Counted from the first letter of the stretch, positions 33,108 through 45,466 are shown. The stretch: 64,000 nt of DNA from Neofusicoccum parvum (GCA_020912385.1 CP087212.1:434001-498000); one strand, 5' to 3'. Notes: generated by a model not told the origin, from the sequence alone. Made by a program: numbers and translations.

Positions 33108-35983
33108 ATGGTCAAGTAAGTCGCCTCCAGCCTCGCTCCTCGCCTCCAGTGCCTTCCGCCCAGCTCCTGCTCCGCTTCTGGCGGCCGTCCAGCTGCGGAG
33201 GCGCGCTCCGCCCATGCGATACCCATGCTGACAATTCGCCTACAGCTTCACCGTCGAGGAGGTACGTTCGCAATGCCGACGATCAACGCGTGCGCGAAGG
33301 AACAGAACACTGACATGATTGAAGATCCGTGAGCTCATGGACAGTCCGATTAACATTCGGAACATGTCCGTGATTGCCCACGGTAAGTAGCCCAGCCGCT
33401 GAGCGATGCGATCGGGCGCTAACAATTGTCGCAGTCGACCACGGCAAGTCTACCCTGACCGACTCCCTTGTCCAGCGCGCTGGTATCATTTCCGCTGCCA
33501 AGGCTGGTGAGGCTCGTTTCACCGACACTCGTGCCGACGAGCAGGAGCGTGGTGTCACGATCAAGTCGACCGCCATCTCCCTGTACGCCCAGCTCATCGA
33601 CCCCGAGGACATGAAGGACATTCCCGTCAAGACTGAGAAGAACGACTTCCTGATCAACTTGATTGACTCGCCCGGTCACGTTGACTTCTCTTCTGAAGTC
33701 ACTGCTGCCCTCCGTGTCACTGACGGTGCTCTCGTTGTCGTCGACACCGTTGAGGGTGTCTGCGTCCAGACCGAGACTGTCCTGCGCCAGGCTCTTGGTG
33801 AGCGTATCAAGCCTGTTGTCATCATCAACAAGGTCGATCGCGCTCTCCTCGAGCTCCAGGTCTCCAAGGAGGACCTGTACCAGAACTTCTCCCGTGTCAT
33901 CGAGTCCGTCAACGTCGTCATCGCCACCTACTACGACAAGGTCCTCGGTGATGTCCAGGTCTACCCCGACAAGGGTACCATTGCCTTCGGTTCCGGTCTT
34001 CACGGCTGGGCCTTCACTGTCCGCCAGTTCGCTTCTAGGTACGCCAAGAAGTTCGGTGTTGACAAGAACAAGATGATGGAGCGTCTCTGGGTAAGTCGAG
34101 TTCGTGAAGATCGAAAAGCACCAATTTCTAATTCGATTTTAGGGAGAAAACTACTTCAACCCCAAGACCAAGAAGTGGACCAAGACCGCTCCCGAGACCG
34201 GCGAGCGTGCCTTCAACCAGTTCATCCTGGACCCCATCTTCCGCATCTTCGGTGCTGTCATGAACTTCAAGAAGGATGAGATCCCCAAGCTTCTCGAGAA
34301 GCTCGAGATCAAGCTCACCAGCGACGAGAAGGATCTCGAGGGCAAGCAGCTCCTCAAGGTCGTCATGAGGAAGTTCCTTCCTGCCGCTGACGCGCTTCTG
34401 GAGATGATGATTCTCCACCTTCCTTCTCCCGCTACTGCTCAGAAGTACCGTATGGAGACTCTGTACGAGGGTCCCCACGACGACGAGAGCGCCATTGGTA
34501 TCCGTGACTGCGACCCCAAGGGTCCTCTCATGCTCTACGTCTCCAAGATGGTTCCGACCTCTGACAAGGGTCGTTTCTACGCTTTCGGTCGTGTCTTCTC
34601 CGGTACCGTCCGCTCTGGTCTGAAGGTCCGCATCCAGGGCCCCAACTACACCCCCGGCCGCAAGGAGGACCTTTTCGTCAAGTCCATCCAGCGTACCATT
34701 CTCATGATGGGTCGTTTCACCGAGCCTATCGAGGATGTCCCCGCCGGCAACATCCTGGGTCTGGTCGGTATTGATCAGTTCCTGCTCAAGTCTGGTACCC
34801 TCACCACCAGCGAGACTGCCCACAACATGAAGGTCATGAAGTTCTCCGTCTCGCCCGTCGTCCAGCGCTCCGTCGAGGTCAAGAACGCCAACGATCTGCC
34901 CAAGCTCGTCGAAGGTCTCAAGCGTCTGTCCAAGTCCGACCCTTGCGTTCTGACCATGATCAACGAGTCTGGTGAGCACATTGTTGCTGGTGCTGGTGAG
35001 CTCCACCTCGAGATTTGCTTGAAGGATCTCGAGGAGGACCACGCCGGTGTTCCTCTCCGTATCTCCGACCCTGTCGTTCAGTACCGTGAGACCGTCGGTG
35101 GTGACTCCCGTATCACCGCTCTGTCCAAGTCGCCCAACAAGCACAACCGTATCTACGTCATTGCCACGCCCCTCAGCGAGGAGGTTTCCAAGGAGATTGA
35201 GGCTGGCAAGATCGGCCCGCGTGACGATTTCAAGGCTCGCGCCCGTATCCTTGCTGATGATCACGGCTGGGATGTCACCGATGCCCGTAAGATTTGGTGC
35301 TTCGGTCCCGACACCAACGGCGCCAACCTTCTGGTCGACCAGACCAAGGCCGTCCAGTACCTCAACGAAATCAAGGACTCCGTCGTCTCTGGTTTCCAGT
35401 GGGCCACCAAGGAGGGTCCCATTGCCGAGGAGCCCATGCGCTCGGTCCGCTTCAACATCATGGATGTCACCCTCCACGCCGATGCCATTCACCGTGGTGG
35501 TGGTCAGATCATCCCCACTACTCGTCGTGTCCTGTACGCCGCTACCCTGCTCGCCGAGCCCAGTCTTCTCGAGCCCGTCTTCTTGGTCGAGATCCAGGTT
35601 CCCGAGCAAGCCATGGGTGGTATCTACGGTGTCCTTACCCGCAGGAGAGGTCACGTCTTCGAGGAGGCCCAGCGTCCTGGTACTCCTCTGTTCAACGTCA
35701 AGGCTTACCTGCCCGTCAAGGAGTCTTTCGGTTTCAACGCCGACCTGCGCTCCAACACCTCTGGCCAGGCCTTCCCTCAGTCCGTCTTCGACCACTGGCA
35801 GATCCTGCCCGGTGGCTCTCCCGTCGACAAGACCTCCCTGCCCGGCCAGGTTGTCGAGGAGATGCGCAAGAGGAAGGGTCTCAAGCCCGAGGTTCCCGGT
35901 TACGAGAACGTAAGTTTTGACCGCCTCGTCTTTTCATTTGTGCTCTCTGCTAACAATTTCTTCAGTACTACGACAAGTTGTAA
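33108..35983 (+). CDS. eft2: Translation elongation factor 2 (EF-2)
   Basis: Six exons, 33108-33115, 33246-33261, 33325-33382, 33435-34090, 34143-35909 and 35966-35983, encode 840 residues (yeast EF-2 has 842). EF-2 is the GTPase that translocates the ribosome. The GTP-binding motif starts AHVDHGKST, split by intron 3, and switch I/II motifs follow ([21 protein letters not shown]) with NKVDR. His696 in [10 protein letters not shown] is the diphthamide site, and the protein ends in YYDKL. The first two coding exons are only 8 and 16 nt. Strong codon bias matches EF-3. All five introns are GT/AG and the phases close. Confidence 0.97.
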
Positions 35984-36608
35984 GAGGTTTCTGTCGACAA
36001 AAGATAGAAAACCTTTTCGCAAAAATATGCGGCCTTCGGGGCATCATCGGAAATGCTCATCATCTTTGTTCTCGTGTAACAAACGGCGAGGGTATCGATA
36101 TCTCAACGGGCTCAATTCAGAGATATGACGGATGATTGGCATGGGGATATCCATCGGTAGAAGGCCGACTTTGATGATGCACTTGATGTCCTTTTCCTTA
36201 GCATGGTTCCTTTTTTGTGTAACCCGGGCGCTAGAAATCCACACGATATGAACACAAGCATGCTTGGTCCGCTGCAAAGCGAAAATGTGAACGGTGAAAA
36301 CGTCGCGATCCGCAGAGGCGGGGTGGCCACCTTGTTTCGGTGAAACAACGGCACGTGACTGGCGCGGAATTTCTGTGGCTCCGGGCGCGTTCTTGTGCTC
36401 TTCGTCATAGCGTGTTTCTGGGCAATGATTTTGGAGACCGTCCTCACGCTCGCCGCACTCTGCGACCTCACCTATTCGACATTACCGCGCTGCAGCCCCA
36501 TGCGACCCTTCTACTAGCATCGCCCCAGATCCACGCGCACGCTTTCTCGCGTTTCTGGCGTCGCGTCGCGTCGCCATCACTCAACCACCGCTATCGCCGG
36601 TCGCCAAG
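35984..36608. promoter_or_regulatory. Intergenic, promoter of the RNA-binding protein gene
   Basis: About 625 bp holding the EF-2 3' end and the upstream region of the next gene. No specific motif was recognised. Confidence 0.35.
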
Positions 36609-39292
36609 ATGCTCGTCGACGACGCCGACGCCGTACTACTCAAGAAGTGGGTCGTGAAGCGGCTGGAGGATATGTATGTGGCGCGCTCCAACTGTGTTTC
36701 GGGAAGACAAAGACTGGTTCCTGACGCGCTCTACAGCTCCGACGCAGACTCCGATGTCCTTGCGGACTACGTACTAGCTCTGGTCAGGTCTGAGGACCCG
36801 GATGAGCAAGTGAAGTCCAATTGCTTGGAGAATCTCGAAGATTTCCTGCGCGACCGTAATGTTGCTTCAAGTTCTTTCAAATGCGCAGCACTGACGCTCT
36901 TGATATAGACACGGCTTCATTTGTCGACGATGTCTTCAACACTATCCGCACGAAGTCCTACCTTCCCCACGACGCAGCCTCAGCGCCCTCACAATCTCAG
37001 CCTGAATCACAACAATTCAATCCACCCAGCGGACCGGCCAATGGTAATCGACGCCCGAGCGCCCAGTTTCAGAACGGCATTCATAACGGTAGTGTAGATC
37101 AGTCGCGCAAGCGCACATGGGGGGATCGCGCAGGAAGCGAACAACGGGATGGTCAAGACTCTCACTATACCCGCGGTGCTGGCGGGGAAAGAGCCATCAA
37201 GCAGATGCGCAGAGGAGGCCACCAGGGTGGGGGTGGCCGGGGAGGTCGCCACGGAGACATGAGCATTGCTGGTCTGCCGGGCCTTGGACAGGCGTCCATG
37301 TCGCCCATGCAGAATATGCCTCAGCTGCCCAATCTTCCGCAAGGCTTTCCCCAGGTCGACCCGAACAATCCGATGAGCGCGATCATGGCGATGCAGGCGT
37401 TAGGTTTTCCACCATTGCCCGGCATGCCCCAGATCTCCATGGGTGCGCCCACCAACTTCGGACAGAACGGGCCATCATCTGGCTTTCCTCATGCCGGATC
37501 GCCTCCGCCGCGGAGGATTGGAGAGAGGTGTCGCGATTATGACACGAAGGGCTTCTGCGCTCTTGGCAGCGTCTGCCCTTATGAGCACGGCACAGATCCA
37601 ATTGTCGTGCCCACAGATGGTGGGAGCAATTTTCATTCCCCTTATTCGCCTCGTTCAACAATCGCCGGCTTTCGGCAATTGATGGACGCGGCAAATCCAA
37701 ACAGGATCTCAGTCGCTAACCCATGCGTCCCAGAGTATGACCCGAAGAACGCCGCTATCGATACCAACCGCCACACAAATGGCCATGGTGAGCGCCGTCA
37801 CCACCACGAAAGGGGTCGTGGCGGGAGAGGCCGTGGCCGTGGAGAGGGCGGCCGTCGGGGGCGCGCCCATTTCTCCCAAGCCGGCCCGAACCACGATCGT
37901 TCCATCACGACCATCGTCGTCGAGAACATTCCCGAAGAGAAATTTTCCGAAGATGCCGTCCGCGAGTTCTTCTCTGAGTTTGGAAACATTGAGGAGGTCA
38001 CCCTGCATACTTACAAGCGCCTTGCTATGGTGAAGTACGACGATTACTTTTCGGCGCGCAAGGCGTACGACAGCCCGAAGGTAATATTCGACAACCGGTT
38101 TGTGAAGGTATACTGGTATAAGCCTGATCAGCATTCGGATGCGAATGGCGCAAATGGAAGGCGGGGCAGCGAAGGAGCAAAGAAGGATGACGAGGAAATG
38201 GTTGACATGGAAGAAATCAAGCGAAGGCAGGAAGAAGCACAAAAAGCACACGAGGAGAAGCAAAAGAAGCTGCAGGAGGCCGAGGCGCAGAAAGCGGAGT
38301 TGGATGCGAAGGTCAAAGCGCAAGCCGAAGAGCGGAAGAAGCTTCTGGAGAAGCTTGCGGAGAAGACGGCTAAGAAGACATCATCGCCGCTTTCGCCAAC
38401 GATTAAGGGTGCCGATGGAGAGAGAAAGGCCGAAGAATCGAATGGCGCCCACGACAAGAAGAGTGCGCAGACGGAAGCGTTGAAGTTGAAACTCGCACAG
38501 CTAGAAGCAGAGGCCGAGAGCATGGGCATCAACCCCAACGACAGCTACAACGCAGGGACTTACCGTGGACGCGGTGGAAGGGGTGCCTTCCGCGGACGCG
38601 GCGGTTGGGCACCTCGTGGACGTGGTGGCTACGATCCTTCATACAGAGGCGGATACCGTGGTCGTGGTGCTTACGGCGGATCTTCGTTCGCAAGAGGCGG
38701 CGCGGTAAAGCGTCTGGACTTCCGTCCCAAGAGGGTTATCGTGAAGATCAACGATGGTGAGGACGAATGGACTCCAGATAGAGATGAGGCGCTACGCAGC
38801 CACCTTTTCGTAAGTCTCTTCACTTTTAAACCTCTCATCATCCAAGATCCCTATCATGCTGACCTTATCGTGCTAGAACAACTACGAGTTCGACACCATC
38901 GACACGTACTCCGAAGGGGGCAAGAACGCAATGATTATTGCCTTCAAGGAGCGCTTCATCGCCGAGAACGTGAGTCCCCGCACTACACAAGTGACCTTTG
39001 TTTCTCTACTCGAGTCACTAATACTAGGCAGTTCATCGCACAATCCCAAGATATCCCTTCCATCGGCAAAGTCCAGCTCTCATGGGGTCCACCTGTCCAG
39101 AACCAAGCAAATTCGAAGCCCGCGTCAACCGCGGGCTCGGCTGGTCCAGGTAGTCCAGCCGTTGAAGATGTAGCGATGGAAGGCAGTAGCGCAGATGGGA
39201 AGACGGGGGATGTGAGTGTTGCTGCTAGTGCCGCTGGAGGGGCAGAGGAGTTTGACGTTGCGGATGATGAGGATCGTTGGATGGCTGCTTGA
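36609..39292 (+). CDS. RBM26/27-like RNA-binding protein (PWI-like, CCCH zinc finger, RRM)
   Basis: Exons 36609-36673, 36737-36855, 36909-38809, 38877-38969 and 39032-39292 give 812 residues. The N-terminal ~100 residues form the helical PWI-like domain (LLKKWVVKRLED ... DVLADYVLALV ... FVDDVFNTI). A single CCCH zinc finger follows, RCRDYDTKGFCALGSVCPYEH (C-x8-C-x5-C-x3-H). After an RG-rich stretch comes an RRM (TTIVVENIPEEKFSEDAV, with MVKYDDYFSARKAY as RNP1 region), a charged coiled coil and an RGG-box region. In human RBM26/27 and S. pombe Rmn1 this layout belongs to nuclear RNA surveillance linked to the PAXT/MTREC complex. Function here is inferred from architecture. Confidence 0.85.
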
Positions 39293-40322
39293 ATGCGCTA
39301 AATCAGGAGAGAAGCGCGGGCAGAACTAGTCGGTGGTATGAGTGGCGACGACGGGGATGGAAAATAAGTTCTATGCATCTGAGGGCATGATGGAGAAGTG
39401 TGCTCGAAGACAGGATAAAACATTCGGCGGCTCTTTTGATTGTACGACGCGTGGAGTTCGTTTTCATTCTTTCTCTGAGGCAAGGCATGGCATTCGCGGT
39501 TGCATCGGGTAGGCGTTCAACGGGGGATGAATGTATCAAAGGTTGATGATGTACTTCTTACCTTTTGCGTGGTCAAATGATGGTGTCTTCCCACCAAGGT
39601 TCCTCAAGATCTCATATCTATAGCTCAGACAAAGTACAACGATGAGCTGAGAAGAGTAAGGGGAATAGCTCTCCTCGCATCATAGATTTAGAGAGGTTGA
39701 GGGAAGGTACTCAGATAACTGATCCAAGACTTTACACGCATTCTGGAGAGGAACATAGCTTTGGATGAAACGGTGTTTCGGAACCTTTTTTCAGCGTATA
39801 TCTAATTGCTAAGGCTACCAGATTCCCCATTTCCACACAATTCCTCAGTCCTTGACGCGGCGTGACGCGTATGCGCTTAGTGCTCGTTGTTCCCTCTGGC
39901 CCTCCGGGTTTTGAAGCTCGGGACATCCATAGCAGAAAGCCCTGTCACCGCTGATGAGAGCCCGTCCCATGCTATGTTCCTTCCGCTTTTCCAGATGACC
40001 CAATCCTCGCGTTGGGACTTGGTTCTTTCCCTTTTCTTCCACGAAACCTCCGAATCCGACGTCGTCAGCTCTGCGACCACAGTATGCGCGCCGAACAGGA
40101 TTCTCCGATCTGTCAATCTTCCGTGGGTCTGCCGTGTCACGTCCAATTCCCTGGAGCCGCGACTTTAGGTCGTGACGAATGCATACTGCGCCGTATGCAA
40201 GCGCCCAGCCCGTACCATTCTTTCCCTTGTACCAAACCACAGCCCGGGGGGTATACGTCCACCAATCATCCAGACGATCCGAACTTCCATTTTTTTCCCT
40301 CCAACTTTTTTTTCAGTTCTTT
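39293..40322. other. Convergent 3' region, no gene recognised
   Basis: About 1.03 kb between the RBM26/27-like gene and CTK2, which converge. Short ORFs on both strands have no domains. A T-rich tract lies near 40290-40315, just past the CTK2 stop on the minus strand. Confidence 0.4.
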
Positions 40323-42288
40323 TCACCTCCCCCGCCTCGGCGGCCCCCGCTCGTTGCCACCGCTGTCGATCGGCACCTCGACCTCGACTTCGTACTCCTC
40401 CTCCTCGTCGTCAAAGTATGTCGCCACCGTCTTCTTCTCATCCCGCGCCCTCGCCGCGTCCAGCATGAACCGCACGGTGCCGCCCAGTCCGCGCGTTCCG
40501 ACCGCCGATATGGGCAGCGCGATGGGCGGCGGTTGTTTTTGTTGCTGCTGCTGCTGCGCCGCCGCCGCTGTACCGTTCGTCGTCGTCGCCGTCGTGCCGG
40601 GTTTGGGAGGGAGGCCGTTGGCGGGGCCCTTGGGGGGCTGGGGAGCGACAGGTGCGGGAGGTGGCGGTGGTGGGGCGGATTGCGTGTAGCGGGGCAGGGC
40701 GGCGTCTTTGGATTCCTGGTTCAGGGCGATGCGCACGTTGATGTAGGTGTCGAGGGGGTAGTTGGGGCCGATGAGGCTGGAGGCGCGGTGGTGCGTGTAG
40801 AGGTCGAGGAGGTCGAGCATCGTTTCTGGCTTGGTGTCAGCGCGCTGCCTTTTGTCTCGGCGGGATGGAAGGGGCGGGATTGCTGCGCACCCATGACTTC
40901 TGCGCGCGTCACCTTCCACCGCGAGTAGTCGATCCCGCTGCGCGAGCGGTGGTCGACGCGCTCCATGTTGGCGTCGCAGAGGCGCGCGGCCAGCTCGACG
41001 CAGGCGATCGCCATCGCGGCGGTCGTCTGCTTCAGCGGCGCGAAGGTGCGATACAGGTCGAGCGACATGCTGTAGGCTGTCTTGCCTACGCGGTCTTTGG
41101 CGAAGCCGCTGCGCTTGGAGAGCTTGATTACGAGCTTTTGCGGCTGCCGGTTGCGGAAGTCGAAGCCGGCGCCTTCGAGCATCAGACGCTCCAGGCCGAT
41201 GATGACTTTGGAGGGCTGCTCGAGTTGCTGATGGGCGCGCTTTGAGTGAGCAAGGTGGGCTCAGCATTTATGGGGTTTGGAGGAGGTTAACTTACCGAGT
41301 CATCGGGAGAGAGCTGGTCCGCCGGGGGAAGCTTGAGGTTGAAGGATGCGCAGATGATTTCTTTGGATTTTTTGAGCGTGTCTTCGATCTTGCAGGCTGT
41401 AAACAGAGCCGCCAACGCTGCTTCCTGCGAGTTTATTAAGATTAAGTCCAGGTGGAGGGTTGGAATGGAGCGTATACTTACGACAAGATTGTATTCATTG
41501 TCTGAATGGATGAGGCGGAATTTGTGGTAGTAAACACATGCAGTATTGAATGTCCGAACAGGTCTAATGTAGTTAGAATAACCGTAAAAGAAGATATCGA
41601 AAAGGACTCACAGTTGCAACGACCTCCTCACGGTGTCGATGAGCTGCACGCCTTGAAGGCGAATGCTGTCCTCCTTGGCCTCGGCCATGCCGATGGCGGC
41701 GAGATAAGCCTCAACCTTTTGCTGAAAGATGTACGGCTTGGCAACCTCGATGAAAGACGGATGAGGGCCGGGCTGGCCGTTCGGGGCAGTCAGCGGAGCA
41801 GGAGCGGGCGCCATGATCGCCTTCGTCGCGCCTGCAGCGTCTTCGTCCTCGCTGGGCGGCGTGAGCTGTCCGTAAGGCCTCAAATACGGCCTCGTCCAGG
41901 GCGACTGCTCCGGCTTCTCGCTCGCGTCGTCGCCACTCGGCGCAGCGGTCGGCTCGGTCTGGGGGTGGGCTTCGCGGCCACGGTCGTCGCGGCTGTGCCT
42001 CTCGAGCTTGTTGCGCGTGCCCAGCGCGATGAGGTTCGGATTGCCATCGCCAGGACGGGCCGCTTGGCGATCTTTGGCGTGTCCTCCCCCGGCTGGCGCG
42101 CGCCCAGAACCGGGGCCAGGTTGCTCCTGCCGTCGCGCCGGCGCCGCCCTTTCTCCGGCCCTCCAGCGCCCCAGCGACGCGTCCGGTGCGTCCTCTGTGG
42201 CTCTGAGTGGCCTGTTGCTGTGGACAGACCACTCGCGATCCAGCGTTGGCGGCTTCTTCTGCTGTGACTTCTTGCTTCTTTTGCCCAT
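40323..42288 (-). CDS. ctk2: CTD kinase I beta subunit, cyclin Ctk2
   Basis: Exons 41612-42288, 41482-41563, 41296-41424, 40891-41239 and 40323-40825 on the minus strand encode 579 residues. Ctk2 is the cyclin of CTDK-I, which phosphorylates Ser2 of the RNA polymerase II CTD. The cyclin boxes span exons 1-4: TACVYYHKFRLIHSDNEYNL, AALAALFTACKIEDTLKKSKEI and the family-typical LEGAGFDFRNRQPQKLVIKL. The N-terminal ~170 residues are basic (MGKRSKKSQQKK) and disordered. The C-terminal ~110 residues hold a Pro run and a poly-Gln run, then an acidic EEEEYEVEVEV segment. Another in-frame ATG at 42366 would add 26 residues. All introns fit consensus. It diverges from the 2EXR-like gene. Confidence 0.88.
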
Positions 42289-42977
42289 CCTCGGTATGGC
42301 CCTGCGGCGGCAAGTGCAATCCACGCGTGAGAGCAGTAGAGAGGTTGTCGTCGCGTCGCTGAGCAAACGCCGGGTGACGCGACGGGTGTCTGCGTATGGC
42401 CCGGGTTTCTCTTGGAGATCAGAGCAGCGAGTGCGGCCCAGGCAGTCAGAGGGATGGCGCAGGTTAAGTCGGCAGTGACAAGTGGAGGTACGTCGCGTGG
42501 AGGAATGGCTGCTCTGGCGGTGTCCTCAAAGGCAAGAAAACAAGCAAGCCGTCGTTTGCGCCGGCACTTCAGGGTCTTGCCTTCCAAATCGCATTTCCCT
42601 CTCGCCATTGCACCAGTCGCTTGTCACCCCGGGCTTCTCACGTGGCCGGTTTGCCCAAGAATTGCAGCGTGCATTGGGAGATGAAACATTTCATTCTCGC
42701 ACCCTGGCGAATGCCCCATCTCCCCGTGTGACTGATGCCCTGTTTGCAGCACGTCACTCCTGGTCCCCTTGCACATTCACCTTCAACGGTTTGTCTCCAC
42801 TAAGCGAGACGCACCTGCGTCCATAAAACCAGTTCACTGCCAGCACCAGGCCCGCTCCCTCCCCCACAACTTCTGACACCGTTTGACACCTCCAGCGCCT
42901 GCGAAGCGCCTCACTTTCAACAACGGACCCAAATCTTCTTGCACCAAAACACCATCCGCTTGAACTCAGCCAACGAC
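42289..42977. promoter_or_regulatory. Divergent promoter region of CTK2 and the 2EXR-like gene
   Basis: About 690 bp between two divergent start codons. It is C-rich toward the right gene (agcaccaggcccgctccctc). No specific element was recognised. Confidence 0.4.
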
Positions 42978-44360
42978 ATGGCTGATCCTCCGGAAGACCC
43001 TTCTGCCTTTGTTCATGTGGTCGGCATTGACTACTTTGGACCTCAGGAGCCCTTCCGTCTCCTGGACCTCCCACGCGAGTTGAGGGACATGATTTACGAG
43101 CAGATGCTAGTGCGTGACAGAATCGCAATCGAGCCGGGTTACCCTTGGGGCGACAAAGCTAAGGGGAATCCTTACCGATTCGATCTTCGGACAAGAGAGC
43201 GGCAGCGCACAATGTACGCTCTTACTCTGACTGATTCGCTGAAATTCGGGAGCTACGAGGAGAGGAAAGAAGGGTCACGCTCATACAAAACCTGGCCAAA
43301 CCTGAACATCTTCCTGACAAACCGCCAAGTTTACAACGAATCGTCCTCAATCTATTACAAGAAGAACACTTTCGCCTTCGTAGGCACCTATAGTCAGGCG
43401 AACGAGGTACTTTCAGTCTCGGCTTGCCATGCTTTCCTTCAAGACCGACCTCGTCTCGCACTCCAGCGTCTCCGATCAATCCACATTGAAATCAACAGTT
43501 CCGATGTGTCGCACGCGGCCGCTGATGTGCTTGACGGGGATCTTGTTGTGCCCCTGGTGGAATTCATTAAAGATAACCTATCTCTCAACTGCTTCTCACT
43601 ACGGATGGATGGCTGGCCTCCGGATATGCGATCAGTCCCATGGGATTGGAATGGCCGATGCGTGGGTTGCCCAGGCTCGCCCACAAAGTGGCTTGGTGCC
43701 TTCGCAATGTTGGACAATCTCAAGAGCCTCTCCATCAAGTTGATTGCATCTGCCAATCCTAAAGATGGAGGTTGCGATAGCCTCATCACCTGCGCAAGCT
43801 TTCTCCGCTCAAAGATGCTCAGGAACGGTGCTTCATTGGGTACTGAACGCATCCACGCGTACCGCAGACACCACTGCTCTCGATACTATGAGTGCGACGG
43901 CAAGCCCGTTGACATCTGGCAGAGGCATCCTCTCAGGGTCTACGTTGTAGAGTGTTTTGACAATGAGCACGGCAAATCCTTACTCCCACCAAAATCACGG
44001 CGATTCCCTTCGTCCCCAGGTCTCAAAGCCAAGCGCATTGCGAAAGGGCACGACGAAGCGTCTGTCAAGAAAGCACTCCGCGACGCCATAGATCAGCACC
44101 CTCATCAGAACTTGGCAAATATTCGCATTTTCTGCGATAATGAAGGAGACGATGACGAAGTAGAACTTCTCGGAGACGAGAGAAAGGACCTCCTTAGGAA
44201 TTATGTGGACTACGATCTCGGCGATGATGGCAGCGACGACAGCCTATGCAGCCTTAATCTCAACGAGATGGTCCTAGAGTACGTCCGTGATGACGAATAC
44301 TTCGACAACTTCGAGGATCTTGTGACTATTTGGAGACGTAGACATGGCATCGATGACTAA
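42978..44360 (+). CDS. 2EXR/F-box-like fungal protein, unknown function
   Basis: An intronless frame of 460 residues from ATG at 42978. Residues about 26-44, FRLLDLPRELRDMIYEQML, form the F-box-like/2EXR helix pair found in very large families of fungal proteins of unknown role. After it, LTNRQVYNESSSIYYKKNTFAF is the second conserved block of the family. The middle (LQRLRSIHIEI ... LKSLSIKLI) has leucine-rich strand/helix character, and the last ~120 residues are acidic and charged. No signal peptide or transmembrane helix is visible. A role as ubiquitin-ligase adaptor is possible but not shown. Members of this family are often under loose constraint and vary between strains. Confidence 0.8.
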   Translation: MADPPEDPSAFVHVVGIDYFGPQEPFRLLDLPRELRDMIYEQMLVRDRIAIEPGYPWGDKAKGNPYRFDLRTRERQRTMYALTLTDSLKFGSYEERKEGSRSYKTWPNLNIFLTNRQVYNESSSIYYKKNTFAFVGTYSQANEVLSVSACHAFLQDRPRLALQRLRSIHIEINSSDVSHAAADVLDGDLVVPLVEFIKDNLSLNCFSLRMDGWPPDMRSVPWDWNGRCVGCPGSPTKWLGAFAMLDNLKSLSIKLIASANPKDGGCDSLITCASFLRSKMLRNGASLGTERIHAYRRHHCSRYYECDGKPVDIWQRHPLRVYVVECFDNEHGKSLLPPKSRRFPSSPGLKAKRIAKGHDEASVKKALRDAIDQHPHQNLANIRIFCDNEGDDDEVELLGDERKDLLRNYVDYDLGDDGSDDSLCSLNLNEMVLEYVRDDEYFDNFEDLVTIWRRRHGIDD

Positions 44361-44990
44361 AGCAAACAACGGGAAACTCAAAAACCCCGGGACTCTGGTT
44401 CTTCAACCAGGCCATGCCCCGAAGCTGTAGATCCAAGAGGGACCTTTGTCGTAATGGGAGGTGCTCGATGAACATTTGTTATGGGAAGGACGAACTGGCG
44501 TCGGAAGGGGATGCTTTCATGCATACATAGTATGTGTGCGGAATGGTTGGGAAGAAGATTTTAGCCACTCGGAAGTGGTAGTTGAACCATCGAAATTTTT
44601 GGCAACAGGACAGGGCGGTCCAGTGGGCGGTTTTCCTCTGTACAAATTAGTAATGTAGCGCAAAACGAAGCATAAGACATCAAAACAGAACCGAGTCACT
44701 CGCAAAGCATAACTAAACATTTTTTACTTGGTCTATAGCAATCGGGGTCTGAATTAGGGAAGTTTCCAGTCTGTTATCCGCAAACCCTGCATCCTTGCAA
44801 TGTAGCTCCAGCGTTTGGTATTGCTGCGTCATCGCGCCATTCCATGGATGTGGTTCGAAACTTGGGCCGCTTCGGCCACTTGTACATAAAAGGCCCACGT
44901 ATTTCTTTCTTTCAGCTGGAGAGAAACGCAGACCAACAAGAAAATAACTTCAAACACAATCTCACCGTCTCTTCAAATCCTTCAGTCACC
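44361..44990. promoter_or_regulatory. Intergenic, with TATA-like element before the W-x-C-x-C mini-gene
   Basis: About 630 bp. TACATAAAA at 44883-44891 lies about 100 bp upstream of the ATG at 44991, supporting that start over the upstream in-frame ATG at 44844. No other gene is seen. Confidence 0.4.
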
Positions 44991-45272
44991 ATGGAGTGTC
45001 GAGGAACACAGCAACTCGACTCCTGGCCAAAACTGGTCTGGAACGAAGCCAAAGAGCAGTGGAATTGTCTGTGTGAACACGTATCGTGGAGTTTCTCTGT
45101 TTCGAGGCATCTTGTGTGGAAGCCTACTAAGAGAAGGTGGGCGTGCACATGCACGCGCTCGGAGTACGCAGAGGTATTGCAGCTTAGTAAATTTGTTGTG
45201 GCATTATATGACGATGTGGCTTCATATGAACTCATAGAATCAGAAGGGACCGGGATTCACCCCGGAAATTGA
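44991..45272 (+). CDS. Small two-repeat W-x-C-x-C protein, unrecognised family
   Basis: A 93-residue single-exon protein from ATG at 44991, context caccATGg. It contains two copies of one unit: LVWNEAKEQWNCLC (residues 15-28; W17, W24, C26, C28) and LVWKPTKRRWACTC (residues 41-54; W43, W50, C52, C54). The pattern is L-V-W-x3-K-x2-W-x-C-x-C. The same unit pair ends the two proteins encoded at 24230-24916 and 25411-26136, with the second unit in all three reading W-x3-K-R-R-W-x-C. Four cysteines as CxC pairs suggest one zinc or another metal site. The rest of the protein is short and polar. No known domain was recognised and the function is unknown. Confidence 0.55.
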   Translation: MECRGTQQLDSWPKLVWNEAKEQWNCLCEHVSWSFSVSRHLVWKPTKRRWACTCTRSEYAEVLQLSKFVVALYDDVASYELIESEGTGIHPGN

Positions 45273-45466
45273 GTTTTTATGTTCTTTCGGATCACCGATT
45301 CGTCAGTGTTGCATTGCTCGCTGTAAGCACGATTTTGTGCAAGACCCCGGCAAACAACGCACCGACTGATTCCTCATTCTCACATAGGGTGAAACTAAGA
45401 ATGACGCAATGAAACTTTCTGTCTGTACCTGAGCTAGCATCTACCTCATCGACTCTACATCAATGC

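Noticed and set aside
34128..35795. Long antisense ORF opposite EF-2 (555 codons)
   Set aside because: It is the complement of strongly biased EF-2 codons, with Leu/Gly/Asp/Val-rich low-complexity composition.
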